Source: Variovorax beijingensis | Lineage (GTDB): Bacteria > Pseudomonadota > Gammaproteobacteria > Burkholderiales > Burkholderiaceae_C | Direction: 5' to 3' | Assembly (NCBI RefSeq): GCF_007828835.1 | Contig: NZ_VIVL01000001.1 | Span: 1,232,001 to 1,296,000, forward strand | Length of the DNA stretch: 64,000 bases | In this document: one piece after another, positions 40,962 to 53,211 of the stretch | Position numbering within the stretch: the stretch's first letter is position 1 | Layout: each line of letters opens with the position of its first letter | The notes under the pieces: generated by a model | The model's database searches: none | What the model saw: only the letters and a program-made list of their open reading frames with translations | What the model was told of the DNA's origin: nothing | Program-made: the position numbers and the translations under genes

Positions 40962-41927
40962 TCAGCGAGCGAATGCGCCGAGCGGGAAGGCGAAGGGAAT
41001 CCATTGCCTCACGAGCTCCGGGCCCGCCACCAGGCAGACCAGGCCGGCACCGGCCAGAAAGGGACCGAAGGCCATGGGAATGTCCTTGTGCGCCAGCTTC
41101 CCGACAAGACGCAGCGTGATGCCGATCACGGCGCCCACCAGCGATGAGACGAGGATGATGGCAATGAGGTAGTCGGCCCCGAGCCAGGCGCCGAGCGCCG
41201 CCAGCAGTTTGAAGTCGCCATATCCCATGCCTTCCTTGCCCGTGGCCAGGCGATAGCCATGGTACACAAGCCACAGGCTCAGGTAGCCGAACACGGCGCC
41301 CCAGACCGCCGAGCTCAGCGCGGTGCCGGTCCAGCCCATGGCCGCGCCGACGAGCCCGAGCCAGAGCAGCGGATAGTTGAGCGCGTCGGGCAGGAACTGG
41401 GTGTCGAAGTCGATCAGGAACTGGCAGACCAGGAACGCCGCGAACGCCGCCCAGAGCGCGCCGGTGGGCGTGAGGCCGAAGCGGTAGGCGCACAGCGCGA
41501 ACAGCGCGCCGGTCACCAGTTCGACCAGCGGATAGCGCGGGCTGATCGGCGTGCCGCAGGCGGCGCAGCGGCCCCGCAGCACCAGGTAGCTCAGCACCGG
41601 AATGTTCTGGTACCAGCGGATCTTGTGGCCGCAGGCGCCGCAGCGCGAGGCAGGCCGGGTCAGATCGAACGGCGGCAGCGCCTCGATGGCCACGGCCGCC
41701 TTGTCCGCCGCGGCCTCGAGCCCGGCCGGGGGCTGCGCCTTCGGCCCGAACACCAGCGACCAGAGCGACGGAACGTCCTTGGACGACATCAGGTTGGCCA
41801 CCGCGTCGGCCAGCCAGCTCCGGTACATCATGACCGGGGTGCGGTAGATCACCACGTTGAGAAAACTGCCGACCAGCAACCCGAGGACGCCGGCGAACGC
41901 GGCGTCGAACTCCTGCGACACCAGCAT
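40962..41927 (-). CDS. pilD: Prepilin leader peptidase/N-methyltransferase PilD
   Basis: A 321-residue inner-membrane aspartic protease that cuts and methylates type IV pilins. Visible are FLNVVIYRTP, the zinc-binding cysteine pairs CGACGH and CAACG, the first active Asp in LIDFDTQFLPD and the second in GYGDFK. It overlaps the pilC stop by one base. Confidence 0.95.
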   Translation of the reverse strand: MLVSQEFDAAFAGVLGLLVGSFLNVVIYRTPVMMYRSWLADAVANLMSSKDVPSLWSLVFGPKAQPPAGLEAAADKAAVAIEALPPFDLTRPASRCGACGHKIRWYQNIPVLSYLVLRGRCAACGTPISPRYPLVELVTGALFALCAYRFGLTPTGALWAAFAAFLVCQFLIDFDTQFLPDALNYPLLWLGLVGAAMGWTGTALSSAVWGAVFGYLSLWLVYHGYRLATGKEGMGYGDFKLLAALGAWLGADYLIAIILVSSLVGAVIGITLRLVGKLAHKDIPMAFGPFLAGAGLVCLVAGPELVRQWIPFAFPLGAFAR

Positions 41928-43156
41928 CAAACGACCTGGCCCAACTTGAAGATCGGCAGGTACATCGACACCACGATGCCGCCGATGATCACGCCCAGGA
42001 ACACGATGATGATGGGCTCCATCAGGCTCGACAGGCCGGCCACCATGTCGTCCACCTCGGACTCGTAGAAGTCGGCGGCCTTGCCGAGCATGTGGTCGAT
42101 CGAGCCGGACTCCTCGCCGATCGCCGTCATCTGGATCACCATCGAGGGGAACAGGTTGACGTTGGTCATGGCCGTCGTGAGGCTCGTGCCGGTCGAGACC
42201 TCCTGCTGGATCTTGGCCGTGGCGTCGCCGTAGACGGTGTTGCCCGAGGCGCCGCCCACCGAGTCGAGCGCCTCGACCAGCGGAACGCCGGCGGCGAACA
42301 TGGTGGCAAGGGTGCGGGTCCAGCGGGCCACGCACGACTTCTCGATCAGCGTGCCGAAGATCGGCACGCGCAGCAGCGCACGGTCCATGACCCGCTGCAC
42401 GCGCTCGTTGCGCTTCCAGGCCTGCAGGAAGAAGTAGGTGCCGCCGCCGATCACGCCGAAGATCAGCCACCAGTAGGAGACGAAGAATTCGCTCATCGCC
42501 ATCACGAACAGCGTGGGCGCGGGCAGGTCGGCGCCGAACGAGGTGAACACCTGCTTGAAGGCCGGGATCACGAAGATCATGATGATGGCCACCACCACGA
42601 ACGCAACCACCACCACGGAGGTGGGATACATCAGCGCCGACTTGATCTTCGACTTGATCGCCTCGGTCTTCTCCATGTAGGTGGCCAGCCGGTCCAGCAG
42701 GTCTTCCAGGATACCGGCCGCTTCGCCGGCTTCCACCAGGTTGCAGTAGAGGTTGTCGAAGTACTTTGGAAACTTCCGGAAGGCGGATGACAGCGAGGTG
42801 CCGGTCTCCACGTCGCTGCGGATGTCGTTGAGCAGCTTGGCCACGCTCGGGTTCGCATTGCCGCGGCCCACGATGTCGAACGACTGCAGCAACGGCACGC
42901 CGGCCTTCATCATGGTTGCGAGCTGGCGCGTGAAGATCGCGATGTCCTTGGGCTTGATGGACTTGCCCGAGCGCATGCGGCGCTTCTTGATCTTGGACGC
43001 GAGGACCCCCTGGCGCCGCAGGGCGGCCTGCACCTGGTTCTCGCCGGCGGCCCGGAGCTCGCCGCGCACCAGCTTGCCGTTGCGGTCCTTGCCCTCCCAC
43101 TCGTAGACAAATTCCTTGAGCGTGTTCGGGGTGCGGGTGGATGCCACTGTTGCCAT
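41927..43156 (-). CDS. pilC: Type IV pilus inner-membrane platform protein PilC
   Basis: A 409-residue T2SF/GspF-type protein with two homologous cytoplasmic helical domains (FTRQLATMMKAGVPLLQSF and WTRTLATMFAAGVPLVEAL) and three membrane segments. It couples the PilB/PilT motors to pilus assembly. The ATG has GGAG upstream. It follows pilB by 29 bases. Confidence 0.96.
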   Translation of the reverse strand: MATVASTRTPNTLKEFVYEWEGKDRNGKLVRGELRAAGENQVQAALRRQGVLASKIKKRRMRSGKSIKPKDIAIFTRQLATMMKAGVPLLQSFDIVGRGNANPSVAKLLNDIRSDVETGTSLSSAFRKFPKYFDNLYCNLVEAGEAAGILEDLLDRLATYMEKTEAIKSKIKSALMYPTSVVVVAFVVVAIIMIFVIPAFKQVFTSFGADLPAPTLFVMAMSEFFVSYWWLIFGVIGGGTYFFLQAWKRNERVQRVMDRALLRVPIFGTLIEKSCVARWTRTLATMFAAGVPLVEALDSVGGASGNTVYGDATAKIQQEVSTGTSLTTAMTNVNLFPSMVIQMTAIGEESGSIDHMLGKAADFYESEVDDMVAGLSSLMEPIIIVFLGVIIGGIVVSMYLPIFKLGQVV

Positions 43157-43185
43157 TCGATCTCCGATTTCTTGCAGTGTGTTCG

Positions 43186-44919
43186 TTATTCGTTCGTGAC
43201 CGCCACCACTTCTTCGAGTGAGGTGAGCCCTTGCATGACTTTTCTCAGGCCAGACTGCCGCAGCGAGCGCACGCCCTCGGCCTCGGACTGTCGCGCGATG
43301 TCTTGTGCGCTGCCGTCGCGCAGGATGATGGCCTGGATCGCCTCCGAGATCGGCATCACCTGGTAGATGCCGACCCGGCCCTTGTAGCCATTGCTGCACG
43401 CTGCGCAGCCGACCGGCCGGTAGGGCTTCCAGGTACCGTCAAGCTGTTCTTCCTTGAAGCCCGCATCGAGCAGCGCCTGGCGCGGCACGTCGGCCGGCGC
43501 GCGGCACATGTGGCACAGGCGCCGCGCGAGCCGCTGCGCCGTGATCAGGATCACGCTGGAGGCGATGTTGAACGGCGCAATGCCCATGTTGCGCATGCGC
43601 GTGAGCGTGGTCGGCGCGTCGTTGGTGTGCAGCGTCGAGAGCACCAGGTGGCCCGTTTGCGCGGCCTTGATCGAGATGTCGGCGGTTTCGAGGTCGCGGA
43701 TTTCGCCGACCATGATGATGTCGGGATCCTGCCGCAGGAAGGCGCGCAGCGCCGCCGCGAAGGTAAGTCCGGCGCGCTCGTTGACGTTCACCTGGTTGAC
43801 GCCCGGCAGGTTGATTTCAGAGGGGTCTTCCGCCGTCGCGATGTTGACGCCCGGCTGGTTCAGCAGGTTCAGGCAGGTGTAGAGCGACACCGTCTTGCCC
43901 GAACCGGTGGGGCCCGTCACCAGCACCATGCCATAGGGGCGGCTGATCGCATGCAGCAGGCGCTCCTTTTCGTCGGCGTCGTAGCCCAGGGCGTCGATGC
44001 CCAGGCGCGCGCTGCTCGGGTCGAGGATACGGATCACGATCTTCTCGCCGAACAGCGTGGGCAGCGTGCTGACGCGGAAGTCGATGACGCGGTCGGGCCC
44101 GATCTTGAGCTTCATGCGGCCGTCCTGCGGCACGCGCTTCTCGGAAATGTCGAGCCGCGAGATGACCTTGATCCGCGAGGCCAGCTTGTCCTTGATGAGC
44201 GTGGGCGGGCTCGCGATCTCGCGCAGCTCGCCGTCGATGCGAAAGCGCACGCGGTAGTTGTGCTCGTAGGGCTCGAAGTGGATGTCCGAGGCCCGCATGC
44301 TGACGCCGTCGAGCAGCATCTTGTGCAGGAAGCGCACGACCGGCGCGTCCTCGACCTCGGCGATGGCCTGTTCGTTGGCATCGCCCGAAGTGTCCGCGGT
44401 GACGTCGTCGAACTCGAACTCGGCACCGACGATGCTGTTGATGGATTCCGCTGCGGTGACTGCGGCGGCCTCGATCATGCGCGACAGCTTGTCGTACTCG
44501 GCAATGACCCAGTCCACACCCATCTGGGAGGCGAACTTGATCTTTTCCACCGCCTGCTGGTCCGAAGGGTCGGCCGTTGCAACGATGAGACGGTTGTTGC
44601 GCTTGCTGAGAACCACGATCCGGTAGGCGTGGCACAGCTTCGGGTCGAGCAGGTCCTTGGGCAGGCGCTGGTGATCGATGGCGTCCAGGTCGAGCAGCGG
44701 CGCACCGAAGGCGCTGGACAGCGTGTGGGCGAGGTCGGCGGCCGAGACGGCGCCGCTGCCGGTCAGCTCGGCAATGAAGCTGGTGCGGCCGTTCAGCGAC
44801 TTCTGGTAGATGTCTTCCGCGGTCTTCGCCGGAAGCTTGCCAGCAGAGACCAAGGCACGCGCAAGGCCCGGGAGGGCGATTTGCGTGTTTTCTTTAACAG
44901 GAAGTTCGGCAGCAGCCAT
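43186..44919 (-). CDS. pilB: Type IV pilus assembly ATPase PilB
   Basis: A hexameric extension motor of 577 residues. An N-terminal MshEN-like region comes first (Leu/Pro-rich, possible c-di-GMP binding). It is followed by DIHFEPYE, Walker A GPTGSGKT, the Asp box TAEDPSEI, Walker B DIIMVGEIRD, and a tetracysteine zinc motif (CHMC, later CAAC). First gene of the pilBCD-coaE operon, with the proline tRNA gene upstream on the same strand. Confidence 0.96.
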   Translation of the reverse strand: MAAAELPVKENTQIALPGLARALVSAGKLPAKTAEDIYQKSLNGRTSFIAELTGSGAVSAADLAHTLSSAFGAPLLDLDAIDHQRLPKDLLDPKLCHAYRIVVLSKRNNRLIVATADPSDQQAVEKIKFASQMGVDWVIAEYDKLSRMIEAAAVTAAESINSIVGAEFEFDDVTADTSGDANEQAIAEVEDAPVVRFLHKMLLDGVSMRASDIHFEPYEHNYRVRFRIDGELREIASPPTLIKDKLASRIKVISRLDISEKRVPQDGRMKLKIGPDRVIDFRVSTLPTLFGEKIVIRILDPSSARLGIDALGYDADEKERLLHAISRPYGMVLVTGPTGSGKTVSLYTCLNLLNQPGVNIATAEDPSEINLPGVNQVNVNERAGLTFAAALRAFLRQDPDIIMVGEIRDLETADISIKAAQTGHLVLSTLHTNDAPTTLTRMRNMGIAPFNIASSVILITAQRLARRLCHMCRAPADVPRQALLDAGFKEEQLDGTWKPYRPVGCAACSNGYKGRVGIYQVMPISEAIQAIILRDGSAQDIARQSEAEGVRSLRQSGLRKVMQGLTSLEEVVAVTNE

Positions 44920-45020
44920 TCAGCGAATTGCAAGAGATGTGAAAAAGTGCTTCACGATCATCGCTGAACCACCCGTCCCTGTAAATCGCTACGCAGCAAC
45001 AGGCACGGGCATTATTTGTG

Positions 45021-45035
45021 CCAGCCAAAGGCTGG
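45021..45035 (-). terminator. Hairpin at the 3' end of tRNA-Pro
   Basis: CCAGCC/GGCTGG with loop AAA (plus-strand reading) starts at the encoded CCA of the tRNA, so one arm of the stem is shared with the CCA end. It could end transcription or mark the 3' processing site. There is no T-run. Confidence 0.4.
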
Positions 45036-45109
45036 TCGGGGTGAGAGGATTCGAACCTCCGGCCTCTACGTCCCGAACGTAGCGCTCTACCAGGCTAAGC
45101 TACACCCCG
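45033..45109 (-). tRNA. tRNA-Pro (anticodon CGG)
   Basis: A 77-base cloverleaf with encoded CCA. Acceptor arm CGGGGTG/CACCCCG, D-arm GTAGCTTAGCCTGGTAGAGC, anticodon stem CTACG/CGTAG with loop TTCGGGA, and T-arm GGAGGTTCGAATCC. The anticodon CGG reads the proline codon CCG, frequent in a GC-rich genome. Confidence 0.97.
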
Positions 45110-45158
45110 ATTGGTTGCAAAAAAAGAGAATTCGTCCTTGCCAACTCTTGTGAGGTGT

Positions 45159-46196
45159 TCAGGCACGTCGCTCAAGCAACTGAGCCGCCAATTGTAGCAA
45201 ACCGTCGGCATGCAAATTGGACGGAAAGTCGCGCAATGCGTGAATTGCGCGTTTTGCCTCGTCGGCCGCGGCAGCGCGCGAGGCTTCCAGGGCGCCGGTG
45301 GCGTGGACGATTTCGACGATCTTGCCCAGCTGGGCGGTGTCGCCGGCCTCGATGGCCGCACGCACCAGCGCGGCCTGCGCGGGGCTGCCGCGCCGCATGG
45401 CGAAGATCAGCGGCAGCGTGGTTTTTCCTTCGCGCAGGTCGTCGCCCACGTTCTTTCCCGTTTCGTGCGCGTCGCCGGCGTAGTCGAGCACGTCGTCGAT
45501 CACCTGGAAGGCCGTGCCCAGGGCCTGGCCGTAGGTGGCGCAGGCTTCCTCGACCTCGGGCGTGGCGCCCGCCAGCACGGCGGCGAGCCGCGTGCTGGCC
45601 TCGAAAAGCTTGGCGGTCTTGGAGCGGATCACGCGCAGGTAGGCGGATTCGTCCAGCGTCGCGTCGTGCATGTTCATCAGCTGGAGCACTTCGCCTTCCG
45701 CGATCACGTTGGTCGCCTCGGCCAGGATCTGCATGATGCGCATGTTGTTTGCATCCAACATCATCTGGAAGGCGCGCGAATAGAGGAAGTCGCCGACCAG
45801 CACGCTGGCCGGGTTGCCGAACGATTCGTTGGCCGTCGGGCGCCCGCGCCGCAGGGTCGATTCGTCGACGACGTCGTCATGCAGCAGCGTGGCCGTGTGG
45901 ATGAACTCCACCACCGCCGCCAGGTTGAAGCGCTGCTCGCCCGTGTAGCCGAGCGCGCCCGACATGAGCAGCAGCAGCGCCGGGCGCAGGCGTTTGCCGC
46001 CGGCCGAGATGATGTACTTCGACACCTGGCTGACCAGAGGCACGCCCGTGTCGAGGCGCTGCGCGATCACACGGTCGACTTCGACCATGTCGCCGGCGAT
46101 CAAATCCAGCACGGTGGCGGTGGGGGAGGTATCGGCGGCGTGAACTGGCAAGGCGTTTGCGCGCGGCGCGTCTGAATGCGAAAGTGGCAGCGGCAC
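45159..46196 (-). CDS. ispB: Octaprenyl diphosphate synthase-like polyprenyl synthetase
   Basis: A 345-residue trans-prenyltransferase that makes the ubiquinone side chain. The first Asp-rich motif is LLHDDVVDES, the second AFQVIDDVLDYAGD, with GGKRLRPALLLL in the first third. It is divergent from rplU, the standard arrangement for ispB. Confidence 0.94.
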   Translation of the reverse strand: MPLPLSHSDAPRANALPVHAADTSPTATVLDLIAGDMVEVDRVIAQRLDTGVPLVSQVSKYIISAGGKRLRPALLLLMSGALGYTGEQRFNLAAVVEFIHTATLLHDDVVDESTLRRGRPTANESFGNPASVLVGDFLYSRAFQMMLDANNMRIMQILAEATNVIAEGEVLQLMNMHDATLDESAYLRVIRSKTAKLFEASTRLAAVLAGATPEVEEACATYGQALGTAFQVIDDVLDYAGDAHETGKNVGDDLREGKTTLPLIFAMRRGSPAQAALVRAAIEAGDTAQLGKIVEIVHATGALEASRAAAADEAKRAIHALRDFPSNLHADGLLQLAAQLLERRA

Positions 46197-46281
46197 AAGG
46201 CCGGAAGGCGCAGATTATAGGGAGGAGCGCGCGCCGTCCCGGCGGCTCTCCGGCCCGAACCATGTTAGCGCGTGCAAACCG

Positions 46282-46290
46282 TGCTAGAAT
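46282..46290 (+). promoter_or_regulatory. Extended -10 promoter element of rplU-rpmA
   Basis: TGCTAGAAT is an extended -10 (TGN plus TAGAAT, four or more of six matches to the sigma-70 consensus), about 50 bases before the rplU start. No good -35 is visible, which an extended -10 can tolerate. Confidence 0.5.
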
Positions 46291-46339
46291 CTAGGGCTCT
46301 GCGGAATTCGCCGTAGAGCTCATTCCTTAAGAGGTTCAC

Positions 46340-46651
46340 ATGTACGCGGTCATAAAAACCGGCGGCAAGCAGTATCGCGTTGCTTCCGGCGAAAAAATTA
46401 AAGTAGAACAGATTGCTGCGGATGTAGGCCAGGAAATCGTGATCGATCAGGTTCTTGCAGTCGGCAACGGCAGCGAAATCAAGATCGGTACGCCCCTGGT
46501 GTCCGGCGCAACGGTGACAGTCACGGTACTGTCGCACGGCAAGCACGACAAGGTCGGCATCTTCAAGATGCGCCGTCGCAAGCACTATCAGAAACGTCAA
46601 GGCCATCGCCAGCAGTTCACGGAACTGCAAATCGGCGCGATCGCCGGCTAA
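46340..46651 (+). CDS. rplU: 50S ribosomal protein L21
   Basis: 103 residues: [20 protein letters not shown] and [20 protein letters not shown] are the family hallmarks. AAGAGG precedes the ATG. Co-transcribed with rpmA 12 bases on. Confidence 0.98.
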   Translation: MYAVIKTGGKQYRVASGEKIKVEQIAADVGQEIVIDQVLAVGNGSEIKIGTPLVSGATVTVTVLSHGKHDKVGIFKMRRRKHYQKRQGHRQQFTELQIGAIAG

Positions 46652-46663
46652 GGAGCAGATTCC

Positions 46664-48080
<1,417 letters not shown>

Positions 48081-48117
48081 CGCTCCGCACGCCGCATTCA
48101 CGACCGCCACGCCTCCC

Positions 48118-49257
48118 ATGACCTCGAACTCCGGATCCACTGCCTTGCGGGATGCCCGCCGTATCGTCGTCAAGGTGGGCTCCAGCCTCGTGACCAACGA
48201 GGGGCGTGGCCTCGACGAGGCGGCGATCGGCGAATGGTGCCGGCAGCTGGCGGTGCTGGTGCAGGGCGGCCGCGAAGTCGTGATGGTGTCCAGCGGCGCC
48301 ATTGCCGAAGGCATGAAGCGCCTGGGCTGGCGCACGCGGCCGCACGAGGTGCATGAACTGCAGGCCGCCGCGGCCGTCGGGCAGATGGGCCTGGCCCAGA
48401 TGTACGAGACCAAGCTGCGCGAGAACCGGATCGGCAGCGCCCAGGTGCTGCTGACCCACGCCGACCTGGCCGACCGCGAGCGCTATCTCAATGCGCGCTC
48501 GACCCTCGTCACGCTGCTCGGGCTGGGCGTGGTGCCGGTCATCAACGAGAACGACACGGTCGTCAACGACGAGATCAAGTTTGGCGACAACGACACGCTG
48601 GGCGCGCTGGTGGCCAACCTGGTCGAAGCCGATGCGCTGGTGATCCTCACGGACCAGAAGGGCCTCTACACGGCCGACCCGCGCAAGGACCCGGACGCGA
48701 AGTTCGTGCACGAGGCGGCGGCCGGCGACCCCGCGCTCGAAGCCATGGCGGGCGGGGCGGGCTCCAGCCTCGGCCGCGGCGGCATGATCACCAAGATCCT
48801 TGCGGCCAAGCGCGCGGCCGGCTCGGGCGCCTCCACCGTGATCGCCTGGGGCCGAGAACCCGATGCGCTGCTGCGCCTCGTTGGCGGCGAATCCATCGGC
48901 ACGCTGCTGGTGGCTCAGACGGCCAAGCACCAGGCGCGCAAGCGCTGGATGGCGGACCACCTGCAGCTGCGCGGCGCGGTCACCGTCGATGCCGGTGCGG
49001 CCGCCAAGGTGCGCGCCGAGGGCAAGAGCCTGCTGCCGATCGGCATGACCGGTGTTTCGGGCGAGTTTTCACGCGGCGACGTGATCGCCGTGCGCGATGC
49101 CGATGGCGTGGAGCTGGCCCGCGGCCTGGCCAATTACTCGAGCGTCGAGGCCCGGCTGCTGTGCCGCAAGCCCTCGTCGGAGTTCGAGCGGCTGCTCGGC
49201 TATGTGGCGGAGCCGGAAATGGTCCACCGCGACAACATGGTGCTGATGCGCGGCTGA
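48118..49257 (+). CDS. proB: Glutamate 5-kinase ProB
   Basis: 379 residues: amino-acid kinase domain ([51 protein letters not shown]) and a C-terminal PUA domain ([16 protein letters not shown]). First step of proline synthesis. It follows obgE by 37 bases. Confidence 0.96.
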   Translation: MTSNSGSTALRDARRIVVKVGSSLVTNEGRGLDEAAIGEWCRQLAVLVQGGREVVMVSSGAIAEGMKRLGWRTRPHEVHELQAAAAVGQMGLAQMYETKLRENRIGSAQVLLTHADLADRERYLNARSTLVTLLGLGVVPVINENDTVVNDEIKFGDNDTLGALVANLVEADALVILTDQKGLYTADPRKDPDAKFVHEAAAGDPALEAMAGGAGSSLGRGGMITKILAAKRAAGSGASTVIAWGREPDALLRLVGGESIGTLLVAQTAKHQARKRWMADHLQLRGAVTVDAGAAAKVRAEGKSLLPIGMTGVSGEFSRGDVIAVRDADGVELARGLANYSSVEARLLCRKPSSEFERLLGYVAEPEMVHRDNMVLMRG

Positions 49258-49274
49258 GGCCGGGCTCAAATGGA

Positions 49275-49299
49275 AACGGGGCCCTTTCGAGGCCCCGTT
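49275..49299. terminator. Bidirectional hairpin between proB and the CNP1-family gene
   Basis: AACGGGGCC (49275-49283) and GGCCCCGTT (49291-49299) are exact complements around CTTTCGA. It sits between two converging genes, with 17 bases after one stop and 22 before the other, so it can serve both directions. There is no T-run of length. Confidence 0.65.
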
Positions 49300-49321
49300 C
49301 GAACACCGCCTGCAGCCGGCC

Positions 49322-49924
49322 TTATTGCAGCTGGCGCGCCGGGTCCCGCATGTTCGTGACCATGTCCTTGACCGAGACCCGGGGCGCATGGCCGCGGCAC
49401 AGGCCCTGCTGCGCCAACTGCTTGGCGTAGCTCGAGTTCAGGTCGCGGAAGCTCTTCCACTCGGACCGTTCGACCTTGCTCCAGGCGCCGTTGTTGTATC
49501 GCGCGTAGCTCTTCACCTCGTCAGTCGAGCAGCGCACGCCTTCGTAGAAGGCGTTCAGCGCCGCGTCCCCGCCGCTGCGGCTGGTTGCGACCACCACGTA
49601 GCGCACCACACCGTCGCCGGTGATTGTGATGGTGGCCGGATCGACGCCAAACTTCAGCGACATGTAGGGCGGCATCGCGATTGGCTCGAGGCGCTTGACG
49701 TCGAAGGCCGGCGGCGGCGGCGCTTCGCTTTCCTTCCATTCGGCATCGGTTTCGTAGCGCTTGGGCGGCGGCGGCATGCCGGCCTGCGCCCAGTCGGGAT
49801 TGCTGGTGTCGTGCGGCCCCGATGCGCATCCGGCCAGCAGGGCCAGGCACACGGCGAGCAGGATGCCCTCAGCGCTGCGATGGAAGGAAGGGCGCTTTGT
49901 GGGGGAGAGGAGGGGAAGGGTCAT
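49322..49924 (-). CDS. CNP1-like family lipoprotein
   Basis: A protein of 200 residues. After a 24-residue basic lead it has a lipoprotein signal ([13 protein letters not shown]), so the mature chain begins at Cys33 or so. The conserved segment [28 protein letters not shown] and the C-terminal cysteine pair match the CNP1-like (uncharacterised, periplasmic) family. The first 56 bases lie inside the end of rppH in another frame. Confidence 0.8.
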   Translation of the reverse strand: MTLPLLSPTKRPSFHRSAEGILLAVCLALLAGCASGPHDTSNPDWAQAGMPPPPKRYETDAEWKESEAPPPPAFDVKRLEPIAMPPYMSLKFGVDPATITITGDGVVRYVVVATSRSGGDAALNAFYEGVRCSTDEVKSYARYNNGAWSKVERSEWKSFRDLNSSYAKQLAQQGLCRGHAPRVSVKDMVTNMRDPARQLQ

Positions 49925-50540
49925 CGCTCGCAGAAGTAATGTCGGGATGCGGGTCGAAACTGCCGCCGGGCGGCAGGTCCAGCCCCGCGGGCGCGCCGCC
50001 ATCGGGCATGTGGCGCTCGAACTCCCGGGCGCGCACGTTGCTGCGCAGGAAGCGGTTGCGGAAATCCTGCCGCGGCAGGTAGCGAGCAAGCTCGGTCAGT
50101 GCCATCTCGTAGACGCCGCGTTTGAATTCGACGACCACATCGAGCGGCACCCAGTAGTCGTGCCATCGCCAGGCGTCGAATTCGGGGTGGTCGGTCGCGC
50201 GCAGGTTCAGATCCCAGTCGTGACCGATCAATTGCAGCAAATACCAGATTTGCTTCTGGCCCTTGTAGTGGCCCCGTGCGTCACGGCGAATGAACCGATC
50301 CGGCACCTCGTAGCGCAACCAGTCACGGGTACGGGCCACGATGCGCACGTGCTCCGGATGGAGTCCGACTTCCTCGTGCAGTTCCCGGAACATGGCCTGC
50401 TCGGGACTTTCGCCGCGGTCGATGCCGCCTTGCGGAAACTGCCAGGAATGCGTGCGTATGCGTTTGCCCCAGAAAACCTGGTTTCTCTGGTTGAGCAGGA
50501 TGATGCCGACGTTGGGCCTGAAGCCGTCCCGGTCGAGCAT
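49869..50540 (-). CDS. rppH: RNA pyrophosphohydrolase RppH
   Basis: A 223-residue Nudix hydrolase that removes the 5' pyrophosphate of mRNA and starts decay. It has [17 protein letters not shown] at the start and the Nudix box [23 protein letters not shown]. The C-terminal 60 or so residues are Pro-rich and longer than in E. coli RppH. Its 3' end overlaps the CNP1-family gene by 56 bases. Divergent from proS. Confidence 0.94.
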   Translation of the reverse strand: MLDRDGFRPNVGIILLNQRNQVFWGKRIRTHSWQFPQGGIDRGESPEQAMFRELHEEVGLHPEHVRIVARTRDWLRYEVPDRFIRRDARGHYKGQKQIWYLLQLIGHDWDLNLRATDHPEFDAWRWHDYWVPLDVVVEFKRGVYEMALTELARYLPRQDFRNRFLRSNVRAREFERHMPDGGAPAGLDLPPGGSFDPHPDITSASDDPSPPLPHKAPFLPSQR

Positions 50541-50685
50541 AATCAAACCCCAATTTTTGAACTGAGTCGATTATGCATGCCGGGTTGCACTCGGCAAGCG
50601 GCCAGTTCGAGGCCCGCGGGTTCCCGGTGGTCTCTCCGCCGGCATCCGTCTTCCCCACGATCTTCGAATCCACCAGCCGATCCCG

Positions 50686-52427
<1,742 letters not shown>

Positions 52428-52431
<4 letters not shown>

Positions 52432-53102
52432 GCCTGCAGGGCGGCCTCTCGCGGCGCCAGTGCCTGGGTGGCGCGGCGGCGGCGGGCGCCCTGGCGGCGC
52501 TGTCGCTGCCGCAGGCCGCGCGCGCCGGCGCACAGATCGAGGAGCCGCTGATCGACTCGGTGCGCACCGCGCTGAGTTCGGCCGTGCACAACAAGGCGCC
52601 GCCGGTGCCCGAGTTCTCGAACACCGAGGCCCGCCTGACCTACCTGCGATGGCTGGGCGAGATGAGCGAGCGCCTCAAGAAGAAGATTGCCGACTGGCCC
52701 ACGCGCAAGGAATTCCTGCAGACCGTCTGGTATGAAGCCAAGCGCTCGGGCCTGGACGTGAGCCTGGTGCTCGGGCTGATCCAGGTCGAGAGCAACTTCC
52801 GCAAGTTCGCGGTGTCCAGCGCCGGTGCGCGCGGCTACATGCAGGTCATGCCGTTCTGGACCCGCGTGATCGGCGACAGCGACCCGGCCAAGCTGTTCCA
52901 CATGCAGACCAACCTGCGCTTCGGCTGCGTGATCCTGCGCCACTACCTCGACCGCGAGAACGGCGACCTGTACATGACCCTCGGGCGCTACAACGGCAGC
53001 CGCGGCAAGGCGCCGTACCCGAATGCCGTGTTCGCGAACCAGCGCCTGTGGACCTACGACGACAAGGCGCGAGAACGCGAGCGGGACCGCTCGGCAGCCT
53101 GA
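52428..53102 (+). CDS. Lytic transglycosylase (SLT domain), Tat-like signal
   Basis: A 224-residue murein hydrolase. The N-terminus has [26 protein letters not shown], in which SRRQCLGG resembles a twin-arginine signal (shown in parts: SRRQCLGG, then a hydrophobic run to ARA). The SLT domain has catalytic Glu in [26 protein letters not shown] and [10 protein letters not shown]. The ATG overlaps the proS stop (ATGA). Confidence 0.87.
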
Positions 53103-53116
53103 ATATCTGTTTCAGG

Positions 53117-53211
53117 AATACCGCGGAACCGGCTTTGCCAGGCCGCTGGTATTGCCCCCGGTAGGGGGTTGGCGAAGCGACACGAAGTGCGCGCAGACTG
53201 GGGGCGAGCTA
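53117..53211 (-). repeat. Hairpin repeat copy B at the 3' end of the CNNM/CorC gene
   Basis: A 95-base element. Outer arms AATACC (53117-53122) and GGTATT (53148-53153) enclose GC-rich inner arms. A CCCCC/GGGGG hairpin and the core GCGACACGAAGTGC follow. Its last three bases (53209-53211) are the complement of the TAG stop of the CNNM-type gene. It matches copy C base for base except about eleven positions, and the outer stem changes are compensatory. Confidence 0.85.
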
